Origin: an uncultured Psychrobacter sp.
Lineage (GTDB): Bacteria > Pseudomonadota > Gammaproteobacteria > Pseudomonadales > Moraxellaceae
Direction: 5' to 3'
Length of the DNA: 64,000 nt
Assembly (NCBI RefSeq): GCF_947500265.1
Contig: NZ_CANMRN010000003.1
Span: 186,001-250,000, forward strand
Shown: positions 1-9,039 of the stretch, one piece after another
Position numbering within the stretch: position 1 is the first letter of the stretch
How the letters are laid out: each line of letters starts with the position of its first letter
Position numbers and translations under genes: made by a program
Notes under the pieces: generated by a model
The model's input: the letters and a program-made list of their open reading frames with translations, nothing else
What the model was told of the DNA's origin: nothing
The model's database searches: none

Positions 1-2170
1 AAGCAACAGTCAGAAAAACGAAAGCCAACAGTCAGATAACAACGCTAATCGTCAACAGGCGCGTCGTAATGACAACGATACTGACGACAGCAGCAATGAA
101 GACAGAAGAAGACGTAAGCCGCGTAAGTCTAGATCTTCTAAGCCGCGTCAAAGAAAAGAGGCAACTGACGAGACTGCTGGCAACGTAAACAGTAGCTCAG
201 AAAGTACTAACTCAAACAATGCTGATGACAAATCGTCTGATACTCAAGACCAAAGACAGCAAGACAAGCGTCAGCATGATAATAGACGCACGAACGATCG
301 CAATCGTAATAACCGCCAAGATAGCAATCAACAGAACAGCAATCGTAACACAAGCGAGCGCAGTGATGCTGATAACGAAAACAGCTCTAAAGCAGATGAG
401 CAAACTCGTACTAAGCGTAAATCGCATAGCCAACGCGGCTCACGCGGTAAGCTAGAGCGCGGTGAGACACTCACGGCAGACAACGTTAAACAGAGCAAAC
501 AGCAGAACGCTAGAAACAACGATGCTGCCAGTAGCAAAAATCAACATAGTGCACGTCGCAATCAAGACCCTAACGAGGTCGTGCTACAGGTTAATGAAGC
601 GCCAACTGAGCTAAAAGCGCCTGAAGTGGTGCATCTATCTTTAGATGATAGCAAATCTACACAGGCCAAAACTCAGCCTAGTGAGCAGCGAAGCGCGACA
701 AATAACGTAGCAAAAGATGAGCATTCAAACGAAACAGCTGCTCAAAAACCTACTGATAAGCATAGTAGCAATGAGCAGAGCACTGATAAGCAGAACACCA
801 GTGCTCCGAACGCTGATAAGAAAAGTGATAATGCAAAAAGTACGGTGGAAACCCATGCTAATCAGGTAAATGATGATAAGCGTGAATCTACCGAACAAGC
901 TAAGGTTCAAAACGATGCTCCTAAGCAGGAGCAGGCTACTGAAGAGAAAAAAGCACGTGTAGTTGTAGAAGCTCAATCGACCTCTACGAGTAACACCGAA
1001 AGTAAGGCGGAAGCTTCAACGTCAGTAACTGCTGATGCTGAAAAAGCTACAGAGACTCCAAAACAGCAGGAAACAAAGACTGCTGAAGATGTGAGTAAGA
1101 GTGATGAAGCTCAAAATACTCAGGCTGATAATAATAGTGCAAGCACAAGTAGTGTAAGTAACTCAGCACTTGAGCTAACCCATGAAGCACTATTTGGCAC
1201 ACGTTACGTGACTGCTGAGAAATTTGGTCAAGCGAGTAACGATCCACGTGTAGTACTTGCTAAGCAAGCCGCGAAAGCGGACAAGCCAGCTGCTACTAAT
1301 GTGCCAGCAATACGTGGTACGGTTGGTGAGTTTATTCGTGCCACGCTACCAGAGGCGCAAACGCGCTTAGCAGAAGAGGGCATTATCAACTGCTTTATCG
1401 CGACCATTGCGTTGCATAATGAGCAATCTCAGAGTACTGATAATAGCTCTGATACTGCTAGCCAGAGCTTTGACTTTAGCAACTATGGCTATCAACCATT
1501 GGCTGCCGACTACCTTGCACGCTTTGAATCGATGACCCAAGCGGTCAGTCAATTTGCAGCGGCACAAGGTAAGACAGACGTTGAACCACGTGCTATCACT
1601 AAGCGTGCTAGCAACGATCCGCGCGGACAGCACCCTGATTATCAGAAACCCGCTGTATTGAGCGTACCTGCTGAACAAGCGGAACAAGCTATCGTCGAGC
1701 AAACCAATAGCAAAGTCGATGCACATGACGTTGAAGCGACTGCCCTCGCCAATCAAGCTCAAACTGATGATATCAGTGTTGATAGTGAGCAATTGCTAGA
1801 AGTCGAGCGTGCTCAGTCAGAAGCTAAGGATGCAGAAGTCGAAACCTCTACAGAGCAAACTGTCAATGAGGTAGAAGATGCTGCAGAAAACATAGCTGCA
1901 GAGACTGAGCAGACGACTGACTCGGCAGTAGAAGAATCTACTAAAGAGGCTAGCAAAGATGACAGTCAGGCAGCTAAGTCTAAGACGACCATAGCCAGCT
2001 ATAAAAACATGATCGAAAATGTGGCTGAGCAATTACTACCACAGACCGGTATGTTTAATCTGACTACGCCAAAAGTACCAAAGGCGCGCAGTCGTAAGCC
2101 TAAGACGGAGCATAAGAAGCCGACGCAGGCTGAAAAGCTCGCATCTGATGATACAGATAGCGATAGCTAG
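1..2170 (+). CDS. rne: Ribonuclease E, C-terminal part (5' end outside window)
   Basis: The reading frame is open from base 2 to the stop and gives 722 visible residues, so the gene starts upstream of the window. The visible part is the non-catalytic, low-complexity tail: an Arg/Lys-rich segment near the start (RRRRKPRKSR), long Gln/Asn/Ser/Glu/Ala-rich stretches, and short ordered blocks with SNDPR motifs like those in the tails of pseudomonad and Acinetobacter RNase E. In that family the tail binds RNA and scaffolds the degradosome for mRNA decay and rRNA/tRNA processing. The catalytic S1/5'-sensor/DNase I-like region is not in view, so the assignment rests on tail composition and these motifs. 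An ATG at base 581 is only an internal codon. A terminator follows directly. Confidence 0.75.
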   Translation, partial: SNSQKNESQQSDNNANRQQARRNDNDTDDSSNEDRRRRKPRKSRSSKPRQRKEATDETAGNVNSSSESTNSNNADDKSSDTQDQRQQDKRQHDNRRTNDRNRNNRQDSNQQNSNRNTSERSDADNENSSKADEQTRTKRKSHSQRGSRGKLERGETLTADNVKQSKQQNARNNDAASSKNQHSARRNQDPNEVVLQVNEAPTELKAPEVVHLSLDDSKSTQAKTQPSEQRSATNNVAKDEHSNETAAQKPTDKHSSNEQSTDKQNTSAPNADKKSDNAKSTVETHANQVNDDKRESTEQAKVQNDAPKQEQATEEKKARVVVEAQSTSTSNTESKAEASTSVTADAEKATETPKQQETKTAEDVSKSDEAQNTQADNNSASTSSVSNSALELTHEALFGTRYVTAEKFGQASNDPRVVLAKQAAKADKPAATNVPAIRGTVGEFIRATLPEAQTRLAEEGIINCFIATIALHNEQSQSTDNSSDTASQSFDFSNYGYQPLAADYLARFESMTQAVSQFAAAQGKTDVEPRAITKRASNDPRGQHPDYQKPAVLSVPAEQAEQAIVEQTNSKVDAHDVEATALANQAQTDDISVDSEQLLEVERAQSEAKDAEVETSTEQTVNEVEDAAENIAAETEQTTDSAVEESTKEASKDDSQAAKSKTTIASYKNMIENVAEQLLPQTGMFNLTTPKVPKARSRKPKTEHKKPTQAEKLASDDTDSDS

Positions 2171-2188
2171 TTACATAAGCTCAAACGT

Positions 2189-2227
2189 AAAAGCCCCAAA
2201 GCTATTCGTAGCTTTGGGGCTTTTTAT
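2189..2227. terminator. Bidirectional rho-independent terminator between rne and yedI
   Basis: A perfect stem (AAGCCCCAAAGCTA / TAGCTTTGGGGCTT) closes on a TTCG tetraloop and is flanked by A and T runs, so it can act for both convergent genes. Confidence 0.9.
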
Positions 2228-2286
2228 TTCAATACAGTCAAACTTACTTGCTAATTCAAACGAGAGACAATAAAAAGCAGATAAGC

Positions 2287-3228
2287 TTAGTGTGCAGAAG
2301 ACGCTGTGTCATCTTTACCACGGATTTTACCAATAGTAGTAACAATAGCTACTACAATAGCACCAACAATCAGTCCGACCAATCCATTTAACAATGACGC
2401 AGTTAACCCTTCAAATACCCCAGTAAGATGAGCAATATCTTCTACACTGTGATGCAAAAAGCCGATACCGTGCACGATAATACCGCCGCCCACCAAGAAC
2501 ATCGCAATCGTGCCCGCTATGGATAAAAACTTCATAAGCTTTGGCGCAGCCGCAAGCATAAACTCGCCAAACTTGCGCTTACTATCACCTGCTTGTGAGT
2601 TTTCAATCAAATGCAGACCCGCATCATCAATCTTTACGATGCCTGCAACTAAGCCGTAAATACCGACGGTCACGACAGCAGCCACTATCGAAAGTACGAT
2701 GCCCTTTTGGACAATATCGCCACCAGCTGCTGTAATTGCGCCTAAAGAGATAACAATAATCTCAGCTGATAAGATAAAGTCTGTACGTATGGCACCTTTG
2801 ATTTTGTCCTTTTCAAACGCGACCAAATCTACCGACTCATCTGCGTTGGCTTTTAAACGAGCATTTTGCTCTTCATCATGAGGCAACAACTTCGGCCAAA
2901 ACTTGTGAATGACCTTCTCAGCCCCTTCATAACTCAGATATAACCCTCCGATCATCAATAGCGGAGTAATCAACCACGGTATAAAATAACTAATCAATAG
3001 CGCCGCTGGTACTAAAATCACCTTGTTCACGGCAGAGCCTTTGGCAACTGCCCAAATGACGGGGAGCTCACGATTTGGCTTAACCCCTGTGACCTGCTCG
3101 GCATTGAGTGCTAAATCATCACCAACTAAGCCCGCGGTTTTTTTGGCGGCAACTTTGGTCATGACGCTCACATCATCCATTAAAACGCTGATGTCATCGA
3201 GTAAGGTTAATAAACTGGCACCTGCCAT
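2287..3228 (-). CDS. yedI: DUF808 family inner-membrane protein (YedI-like)
   Basis: This 313-residue protein matches the DUF808/YedI family in length and in its N-terminus (MAGASLLTLLDDISVLMDDV), followed by the conserved KKTAGLVGDDLALNA block. Several hydrophobic segments follow: about residues 70-100, 150-175, 180-200, 230-260 and 275-300. It is therefore an integral inner-membrane protein. The family has no firmly established biochemical role. It stands alone, convergent with rne and divergent from the DsbC-like gene. The ATG is preceded by AAGGAGCACAC, a good ribosome binding site, which fixes the start. Confidence 0.9.
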   Translation of the reverse strand: MAGASLLTLLDDISVLMDDVSVMTKVAAKKTAGLVGDDLALNAEQVTGVKPNRELPVIWAVAKGSAVNKVILVPAALLISYFIPWLITPLLMIGGLYLSYEGAEKVIHKFWPKLLPHDEEQNARLKANADESVDLVAFEKDKIKGAIRTDFILSAEIIVISLGAITAAGGDIVQKGIVLSIVAAVVTVGIYGLVAGIVKIDDAGLHLIENSQAGDSKRKFGEFMLAAAPKLMKFLSIAGTIAMFLVGGGIIVHGIGFLHHSVEDIAHLTGVFEGLTASLLNGLVGLIVGAIVVAIVTTIGKIRGKDDTASSAH

Positions 3229-3633
3229 GTGTGCTCCTTAAAGCAAATTTGTTAAAGTAAGTCGTTCTCAAATGGTTTATACAACGCATTTTATATAGAT
3301 TTTTATAAAAACAATGCGATTAGTCTTAGACTACAAGTTCAAGCAACTATGTTAAATAGCACAAATGTATCTTATTTTTTGAATTTATGTTGATAGCTAT
3401 TCTTTAAAGTTGGCTTTACTGATACTTGTTGGCTGCCTTCCGTTCGCTATTATTTGGCGTAAATATGGTAATATGAAGGCTGTTATTACCTATCTTTTAT
3501 TATCAATAAGTTATAAGAACTTCTTCAATGTTAAACCTTTAAAACACTGCCAAGACACATTACTATATAGAAAAGTTTATAGCGCTTTTTATAACGAACT
3601 CATGATTAGGCGCGATGCCTATAGGAAACCCGT
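3229..3633. other. Intergenic region between divergent yedI and dsbC-like gene
   Basis: About 400 AT-rich bases that should carry the two divergent promoters. I see no convincing -35/-10 pair, RNA gene or repeat. An open frame running into the start of the downstream gene is out of frame with it and has no protein-like features. Confidence 0.5.
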
Positions 3634-4485
3634 ATGCCGTTCCCCACTACCAAAAATACCACCTTGCGTAATCCTCTTTCTCGTACCGTTCTATCTCGTT
3701 TTATGATGAGTGCGCTGTTAGTTGGTATCGCTGCTGGCTGCTCAAACAATGCCGCTGATGCAACCAGCAATACCAGTGTTGTAAACGCTGCACAGACCAA
3801 AGCTACTACTAAGCCTTCAGCTGGTAATGATACAACCGTGGTGAAGGCGTTACAGGCGAATCTAAAAAGCTCTGGTATCGAGGAAACTATTGTCTCAGCT
3901 GTACCGACAGATGTGGATGGTATTTATTGGGTGACCGCTGAAGGTCTACCTTCTTTCTTTACTGATAAAGCTGGCAAGCATATTATTCAAGGTCAGATCA
4001 TCGCTGTGGGTGATGCCGCTCCGGTTGATATCAGTGCCGCCCTAGTTGCTACGACAGCACAAGAAGCGCTAAAAGCCGTAGATAAAAAAGACATGGTGAT
4101 TTATCCAGCAAAAGGCGAAACCAAAGCTGTCATCTATGCCTTTACCGATGCAGACTGTGGCTACTGTCGCAAATTACATTCAGAAATGGATGATATCAAT
4201 GCGCGCGGTATCGAGGTTCGTTATCTGGCATGGCCACGCAGTCAAGAGTCTGTACCAAAAATGGAAGCTATCTGGTGTAGTCAGGATCGTAAAGCTGCGA
4301 TGGATCAAGCAAAAATCGGTGCCAATGTACAAGGCCCTAGCTGTGCCAACCCTGTGCAAGAACATATGGCTCTAGGCTCAAGACTTGGTGTGCGCGGTAC
4401 GCCTGCGGTGTTTACCGAAACAGGACAACAAGTAGGCGGCTACTTACCTGCAGCAGAATTGGCACAAGCAGTAGGCGCTAACTAA
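3634..4485 (+). CDS. dsbC: DsbC-type thiol:disulfide interchange protein
   Basis: The 283-residue product has an N-terminal export signal (hydrophobic stretch about residues 22-34 ending in AAGC, a possible lipobox). A DsbC N-terminal dimerisation-like region follows, then a thioredoxin-fold domain with the active site DCGYCRKLH near residue 170, a second Cys pair (WCSQD and PSCANP) and the cis-Pro motif GTPAVF. DsbC-family proteins isomerise wrong disulfides in the periplasm and are kept reduced by DsbD, which is encoded at 31366-33495. It is longer than E. coli DsbC (236 residues) because of a Ser/Thr/Ala-rich linker after the signal. Whether it is lipid-anchored is uncertain because the lipobox is imperfect. 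An AGGAAA ribosome binding site precedes the ATG. Confidence 0.88.
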   Translation: MPFPTTKNTTLRNPLSRTVLSRFMMSALLVGIAAGCSNNAADATSNTSVVNAAQTKATTKPSAGNDTTVVKALQANLKSSGIEETIVSAVPTDVDGIYWVTAEGLPSFFTDKAGKHIIQGQIIAVGDAAPVDISAALVATTAQEALKAVDKKDMVIYPAKGETKAVIYAFTDADCGYCRKLHSEMDDINARGIEVRYLAWPRSQESVPKMEAIWCSQDRKAAMDQAKIGANVQGPSCANPVQEHMALGSRLGVRGTPAVFTETGQQVGGYLPAAELAQAVGAN

Positions 4486-4494
4486 TCATATGAA

Positions 4495-4538
4495 TTACCA
4501 GTATTAATCACTCATATTAGAGTGACTAATACTGGTAA
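4495..4538. terminator. Long hairpin downstream of dsbC-like gene
   Basis: Two 19-base arms (TTACCAGTATTAATCACTC and its complement with one mismatch) flank a 6-base loop, 10 bases after the stop codon. There is no T run after it on either strand, so it may act as an mRNA 3' stabiliser rather than a classic terminator. Confidence 0.55.
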
Positions 4539-4621
4539 CCAAGCATAAATGACATATACATATGCCAAACAAGATTGAAGCTACTGCTTTTTTATAATCG
4601 TAAGCTGATATAACCTTGATG

Positions 4622-4706
4622 ACGTTGTCTTTATAACATTGGCTTTTATGACATTAACCTTCAGGACATTGGCTTTTATGAGATTGCTCTTTATGAGATT
4701 GTATAG
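4622..4706. repeat. Degenerate 15-bp tandem repeat (about five copies)
   Basis: Consecutive units read ACGTTGTCTTTATA, ACATTGGCTTTTATG, ACATTAACCTTCAGG, ACATTGGCTTTTATG, AGATTGCTCTTTATG and a partial AGATTG. The unit ACATTGGCTTTTATG occurs twice exactly. The array is non-coding and lies about 210 bases before hom. Confidence 0.8.
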
Positions 4707-4917
4707 ACGTCACAATGCCTTGTCGGTATGATACGATAAAGCGCGATGCAAAATGAGTAACACCCTTTTTATTTGAGCTTTTTTATTCAACTATGATGAA
4801 TTAGATAGGCAGGTAGCACTAGACAATGCGCACAGACGTTATGTTTGATGTCGCAGACTCATTTGACACTGTCACCGCTTATACTTACTTCATTATATTT
4901 AACCTCTTGAGGATACT

Positions 4918-6258
4918 GTGAGTAATTCCATCAAACTAGCGATACTTGGTCTAGGCACCGTCGGAACGGGCGTGATCAATCTGATCAATGACAATTTAAA
5001 TGAGCTAAAACGCCGTAGCGGACGCGACATTATTATTACCGAAGTCGGTACGCGTCGTCAGCGTGATGATATTGATGCCGATATCATGCAAAACAGCGAT
5101 CTGATGGCAATTGCCGCAAGCGACAACGTCGATATTGTTATCGAAGTGATTGGTGGGACCACCTTAGCCAAAGACGTCATTATGCAGGCCATTAAAAACG
5201 GCAAGCATGTGGTTACGGCAAACAAGGCTCTACTCGCTGAACACGGTAATGAGATTTTTGCTTTCGCTGAAGAAAACAATGTGCATGTTGCATATGAAGC
5301 AGCAGTAGCAGGCGGTATTCCAATTATCAAGGTAATGCGTGAAGCACTGGCTGCCAACAAAATCGACTGGCTCGCGGGTATCATCAACGGTACTGGCAAC
5401 TTTATCATGACCGAAATGCGTGATAAGGGCCGTCCGTTTGCCGACGTATTGAGCGAAGCGCAAGAGTTAGGTTATGCAGAGGCTGACCCTACTTTCGATG
5501 TTGAAGGTATCGATGCTGCTCATAAACTGGCACTACTCGCCTCGATCGCGTTTGGCATTCCGTTACAGTTTGATAAAGTCTACTGTGAAGGTATCACGGG
5601 CATTACACTACAAGATGTAAACTATGCCGAAGAGCTTGGCTACCGCATCAAGCATTTAGGGTTTGCCGTACGCCGCGATAGTGAAAATAATGGTGACGCA
5701 GGGGTTGAATTACGTGTACACCCGACACTTATTCCACAAGATGCGCTACTGGCGAACGTTAATGGTGTGAAAAACGCAGTACTGGTCAACTCGCATCCAC
5801 TTGGCCAGACGCTGTATTGCGGCGATGGTGCTGGTGCTGGTGCAACCGCTTCTGCAGTGATGGCCGATGTCATGGATTTGGTTCGTGTACTGGGTAGCAA
5901 AGACCGCGACGATCAGAGCAACACTGGACATCATGTGCCGCATTTAGCATTTATCCCTGAGCAGCTATCAGACACGCCTATATTGCGTGCTGATCAGATG
6001 GTAACTGGATATTATTTGCGTGTGCATGCTTATGATAGCCCAGGCGTATTGGCAGATATCACGCGCATCCTAAGTGATGCCGGTATCAACATCGATGCAA
6101 TCTTGCAAAAACCTGCGCATAAAGTAGGTCAAGTGCCTGTGATTATCCTGACGCTACCTGTGATCGAGAGTCAGATGAATCTTGCTATCGAAAAAATTGA
6201 AAAGTTAGAGACCATTACTGATAAAGTGGTACGCATACGATTAGATGAGCTAGCATAA
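4918..6258 (+). CDS. hom: Homoserine dehydrogenase
   Basis: NAD(P)-dependent reduction of aspartate semialdehyde to homoserine, the branch point to threonine and methionine, in the cytoplasm. The 446 residues show a Rossmann glycine motif (GLGTVG, residues 11-16), the TANKALLA block, the homoserine dehydrogenase core (GIINGTGNFI, YAEADPTFDVEGIDAAHK) and a C-terminal ACT domain (RVHAYDSPGVLADITRILS), which in this family senses threonine. Monofunctional size and domain order match proteobacterial Hom. The start is GTG with TTGAGGATA upstream. thrC does not follow, so the gene appears transcribed alone. Confidence 0.96.
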   Translation: MSNSIKLAILGLGTVGTGVINLINDNLNELKRRSGRDIIITEVGTRRQRDDIDADIMQNSDLMAIAASDNVDIVIEVIGGTTLAKDVIMQAIKNGKHVVTANKALLAEHGNEIFAFAEENNVHVAYEAAVAGGIPIIKVMREALAANKIDWLAGIINGTGNFIMTEMRDKGRPFADVLSEAQELGYAEADPTFDVEGIDAAHKLALLASIAFGIPLQFDKVYCEGITGITLQDVNYAEELGYRIKHLGFAVRRDSENNGDAGVELRVHPTLIPQDALLANVNGVKNAVLVNSHPLGQTLYCGDGAGAGATASAVMADVMDLVRVLGSKDRDDQSNTGHHVPHLAFIPEQLSDTPILRADQMVTGYYLRVHAYDSPGVLADITRILSDAGINIDAILQKPAHKVGQVPVIILTLPVIESQMNLAIEKIEKLETITDKVVRIRLDELA

Positions 6259-6280
6259 ACCACATACTGAAGAAGACAGA

Positions 6281-6297
6281 TGCTTATAATATAAGCA
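6281..6297. promoter_or_regulatory. Inverted repeat overlapping a TATAAT box upstream of the thiolase gene
   Basis: TGCTTAT-AAT-ATAAGCA is a perfect 7-bp inverted repeat with a 3-base centre that contains TATAAT, 71 bases before the thiolase ATG. No good -35 is visible. It could be a -10 element with an overlapping operator. Confidence 0.35.
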
Positions 6298-6367
6298 AAA
6301 GCTAGCCAATCGGCATCTGATTTCTTGGTAGATACTTAATCAAAACGCACAACAAGGAATAATAACG

Positions 6368-7549
6368 ATGTCAAATGATGCAATTGTAATCCTAAACGGC
6401 GCACGTACACCAATGGGTGGCTTTCAAGGCGCACTAAAAGACATGAGTGCTACCGAGCTGGGTGCCGCCGCTATCAAAGCTGCCGTCGAACGCTCAGGCG
6501 TTAGTGCTGACAGTGTTGATGAAGTGATCATGGGTTGTATCTTGACGGCAGGTCTGGGTCAAGGCCCTGCTCGTCAAGCCATGCGTAAAGCAGGTCTACC
6601 GGATGCGACTGGTGCTGTCACTATTAATAAGCTTTGTGGTTCAGGCCTAAAAGCAGTCATGCAAGCGCATGATGGTATCAAAGCGGGCAGCTTCAACGTT
6701 GCTGTTGCAGGTGGCATGGAGTCAATGACCAATGCACCGTATATTATGCCAGGTTCACGTGGCGGCTATCGTATGGGTCATAAAGAAGTCAAAGACCATA
6801 TGTTCTTAGATGGCCTAGAAGATGCCGATACTGGTAAGCTAATGGGTATGTTTGCTCAAGAAATGGCTGATGAAAAAGGCTATACACGTGAGCAAATGGA
6901 TGAGTTTGCTATTGAGTCATTGAACCGTGCGCTGACTGCTATCAAAGACAACCATTTTAAAGATGAGATCGAGCCTGTCACATTTGCCACGCGCAAAGGC
7001 GAACAAACTGTTGATACCGATGAGCAACCTGCCCTTGCGAATGCTGATCGTATCCCTACTTTACGTCCAGCATTTGCTAAAGACGGTACGATTACTGCCG
7101 CAAACGCCAGCTCAATCTCAGACGGTGCTGCAGCCGTCGTAGTAATGAAAGAGTCACAAGCGAAAGCTGAAGGTCTTGATTATCAAGCTCGTATCGTTGC
7201 TACTGCGTCAAACTCACGTCACCCAAGCGAATTTACCATCGCGCCAATCGGTGCCATTGAAAAAGTACTATCAAGTGCTGGCTGGTCAGTAGATGACGTA
7301 GATCTATGGGAAATTAACGAAGCCTTTGCAATGGTTACTATGGCTGCGATGGACGAGCTGAAACTTGATCATGCCAAAGTAAATATCGAAGGCGGTGCAT
7401 GTGCCCTTGGCCATCCAGTAGGCTGTTCAGGTGCTCGTATTCTGATTACGCTTATCAACTCTCTAAAACGTACTGGTGGCAAAAAAGGCATCGCAACGCT
7501 ATGTATCGGTGGTGGTGAAGCGGTAGCTGTTGCTATTGAACTTGCTTAA
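6368..7549 (+). CDS. atoB: Acetyl-CoA C-acetyltransferase (thiolase II family)
   Basis: Condenses two acetyl-CoA to acetoacetyl-CoA or runs in reverse. At 393 residues it has family length and the three catalytic residues: nucleophile Cys90 in INKLCGSG, His349 in GGACALGHPVG, and Cys379 in CIGGGEA. The NEAFA motif is also present. The sequence is of the biosynthetic AtoB/PhaA type rather than the FadA long-chain type, but substrate choice cannot be read with certainty. There is no phaB, atoDA or mevalonate gene beside it. AAGGAATAATAACG precedes the ATG, and a strong terminator ends the unit. Confidence 0.92.
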   Translation: MSNDAIVILNGARTPMGGFQGALKDMSATELGAAAIKAAVERSGVSADSVDEVIMGCILTAGLGQGPARQAMRKAGLPDATGAVTINKLCGSGLKAVMQAHDGIKAGSFNVAVAGGMESMTNAPYIMPGSRGGYRMGHKEVKDHMFLDGLEDADTGKLMGMFAQEMADEKGYTREQMDEFAIESLNRALTAIKDNHFKDEIEPVTFATRKGEQTVDTDEQPALANADRIPTLRPAFAKDGTITAANASSISDGAAAVVVMKESQAKAEGLDYQARIVATASNSRHPSEFTIAPIGAIEKVLSSAGWSVDDVDLWEINEAFAMVTMAAMDELKLDHAKVNIEGGACALGHPVGCSGARILITLINSLKRTGGKKGIATLCIGGGEAVAVAIELA

Positions 7550-7558
7550 ATAAAGTAG

Positions 7559-7588
7559 GTTTAGCTGACTTAAAGTAAGTTAGCTAAA
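7559..7588 (+). other. Inverted repeat after thiolase stop
   Basis: TTTAGCTGACTT and TAAGTTAGCTAAA pair with one mismatch around a short loop directly after the stop codon, 30 bases before the true terminator. It may protect the mRNA 3' end. Confidence 0.4.
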
Positions 7589-7618
7589 TAATACTTAGAT
7601 AATTATTGTTTATTGAGA

Positions 7619-7650
7619 AACCGCATTGCTAATGGTAATGCGGTTTTTTT
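7619..7650 (+). terminator. Rho-independent terminator of the thiolase gene
   Basis: The stem ACCGCATT / AATGCGGT is followed by a run of seven T. Confidence 0.85.
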
Positions 7651-7947
7651 GTGTCTGCTTTCTTTCGATGAATGTTGAATATTACTCTATGTAAAGACTC
7701 GTTAACTTCTACCCCCTCCTATGTTATGCCACTTACAGCCTATTACACGCAATTACTGCAAGCGCACACTTTGCTACCTTGCTCATATATCTCATCAAAA
7801 ATCACGGTGTTAGGATAGCTACAAGTTGATAGGGAAGCTATTCATTTGGCTTACCGTTAACTGTAATAAATATGGTTTTACTAAAAATTAATAACAACAC
7901 CAACCATTACATTATAAAAAATAAACTCGCGAAAAAGGAATATAACA
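7651..7947. other. Intergenic region before the PRC-barrel/DUF2382 gene
   Basis: About 300 AT-rich bases with no gene, repeat or clear promoter that I can recognise. Confidence 0.4.
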
Positions 7948-8796
7948 ATGAGTCAACTAATCCGTTTAAAAGATATTCAAGCTACTCACCAAGATTTGAT
8001 TGGTGATGACTATTATGATCCAACGCACAAAACTGCTTACGGTATCAATGAAGAGAAAATTGGTAAAATCGAAGGTGCTCTAGTAGAAGATACCACTGGG
8101 CGTATTCGTTACTTAATCGTAGATGCAGGCGGCTGGTTTAGTTCAAAAGAAGTACTAGTACCAGCAGGTTTAGCACGTATCGTTGGTGATGATGTCTTCT
8201 TTGATAGCTTGACCAAAACGCAAGTAGAAGCCATGGAAGTATACGATCACGACTACCAGTACAGCTATAAAGAGCAGTACGAAAGAGATCGTCAAGCATT
8301 TACTGCTGATACACTCCCTGTAGAAGATCGCGTTGATATTGCAGATCACTCCTATGACGCACCAAATACGCTAGAGCTATTAGAAGAGCGTTTGACGGTG
8401 AATAAAGACCGTATCGTTGCTGGTCTAGTAAAAGTGGGTAAGCATGTCGTTACTGAAGAGCGCAATGTCGATGTAGATCTAGAAGAAGAACATGCCAATA
8501 TCCAACGTACTAGCGTAAATCGTCCAACAGATCGTCGTATTGGTGATCTCGATGCTACTGAAACAGTTGAAGTTGAACTGCAGGCCGAACGTGCTCGCGT
8601 CAGCAAAGAAACATATGTTTCTGAAGAAGTAAACGTTGGCAAGACGACCGATCATCACACTGAAACTTTGATTGAGACCATTCAACGCGAAGAGCTAGAT
8701 GTTGATGGCAACGGCAATGTGGTTGACCGTGAAGGCAACTTAGTAGACCGTGATGGTATCACAGCAGAAGATGTGCGCCGTGCTCGTGGCATGTAA
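7948..8796 (+). CDS. PRC-barrel plus DUF2382 (YsnF/AvaK) stress-type protein
   Basis: 282 residues in two parts. Residues about 20-110 form a PRC-barrel-like beta domain (GKIEGALVEDTTGRIRYLIV, WFSSKEVLVPAGL). Residues about 140-265 form a DUF2382 domain made of two related halves, the first starting LELLEERLTVNK and the second VEVELQAERARVSKETYV. There is no signal peptide or membrane segment, so it should be cytoplasmic. DUF2382 proteins are linked to general stress in other bacteria (YsnF of Bacillus, AvaK of Anabaena), but no biochemical role is known. The next gene encodes a second DUF2382 protein without the PRC barrel. AAAAAGGAATATAACA precedes the ATG. Confidence 0.85.
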   Translation: MSQLIRLKDIQATHQDLIGDDYYDPTHKTAYGINEEKIGKIEGALVEDTTGRIRYLIVDAGGWFSSKEVLVPAGLARIVGDDVFFDSLTKTQVEAMEVYDHDYQYSYKEQYERDRQAFTADTLPVEDRVDIADHSYDAPNTLELLEERLTVNKDRIVAGLVKVGKHVVTEERNVDVDLEEEHANIQRTSVNRPTDRRIGDLDATETVEVELQAERARVSKETYVSEEVNVGKTTDHHTETLIETIQREELDVDGNGNVVDREGNLVDRDGITAEDVRRARGM

Positions 8797-8890
8797 TATG
8801 CTAATACGTCATAGTTCAACGACGTGAGTTTCCTATACCGTCAGTTAAATATGATAGTAATAAATAGCTAAACTCATATGTTTGGCCATC

Positions 8891-8920
8891 AAGATCAGAG
8901 CATGTCTCTGGTCTTTTTTG
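8891..8920 (+). terminator. Rho-independent terminator after the PRC/DUF2382 gene
   Basis: GATCAGAG and CTCTGGTC form the stem around CATGT, followed by six T. Confidence 0.8.
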
Positions 8921-9039
8921 TATTCATAACATGAACGAATGGTTTATAGTATTCAATGTAGCTAGTTAACATGTGTGGTTGACATACAGCGTTTTAGATT
9001 ATTAAAAAATTATCATTTTACAATTATAAAGGAATCATA

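Larger units (their letters stand above)
4486..4917. other. Intergenic region upstream of hom
   Basis: This 430-base stretch holds the hairpin at its left end and a degenerate 15-base tandem repeat in the middle. Nothing else is recognisable. The hom promoter must lie in its right half, but I cannot assign it. Confidence 0.5.

Noticed and set aside
1367..1792. 141-codon frame antisense to the RNase E tail
   Set aside because: It is the complement of a real, compositionally biased gene and has no protein-like features.
3410..3706. 98-codon plus-strand frame running into the DsbC-like gene
   Set aside because: It overlaps the start of the DsbC-like gene in another frame and has no domain or ribosome binding site.
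4622..4706. CRISPR-like array
   Set aside because: The 15-bp units are back to back without spacers, so this is a minisatellite. The same holds for the arrays at 52921 and 58511.
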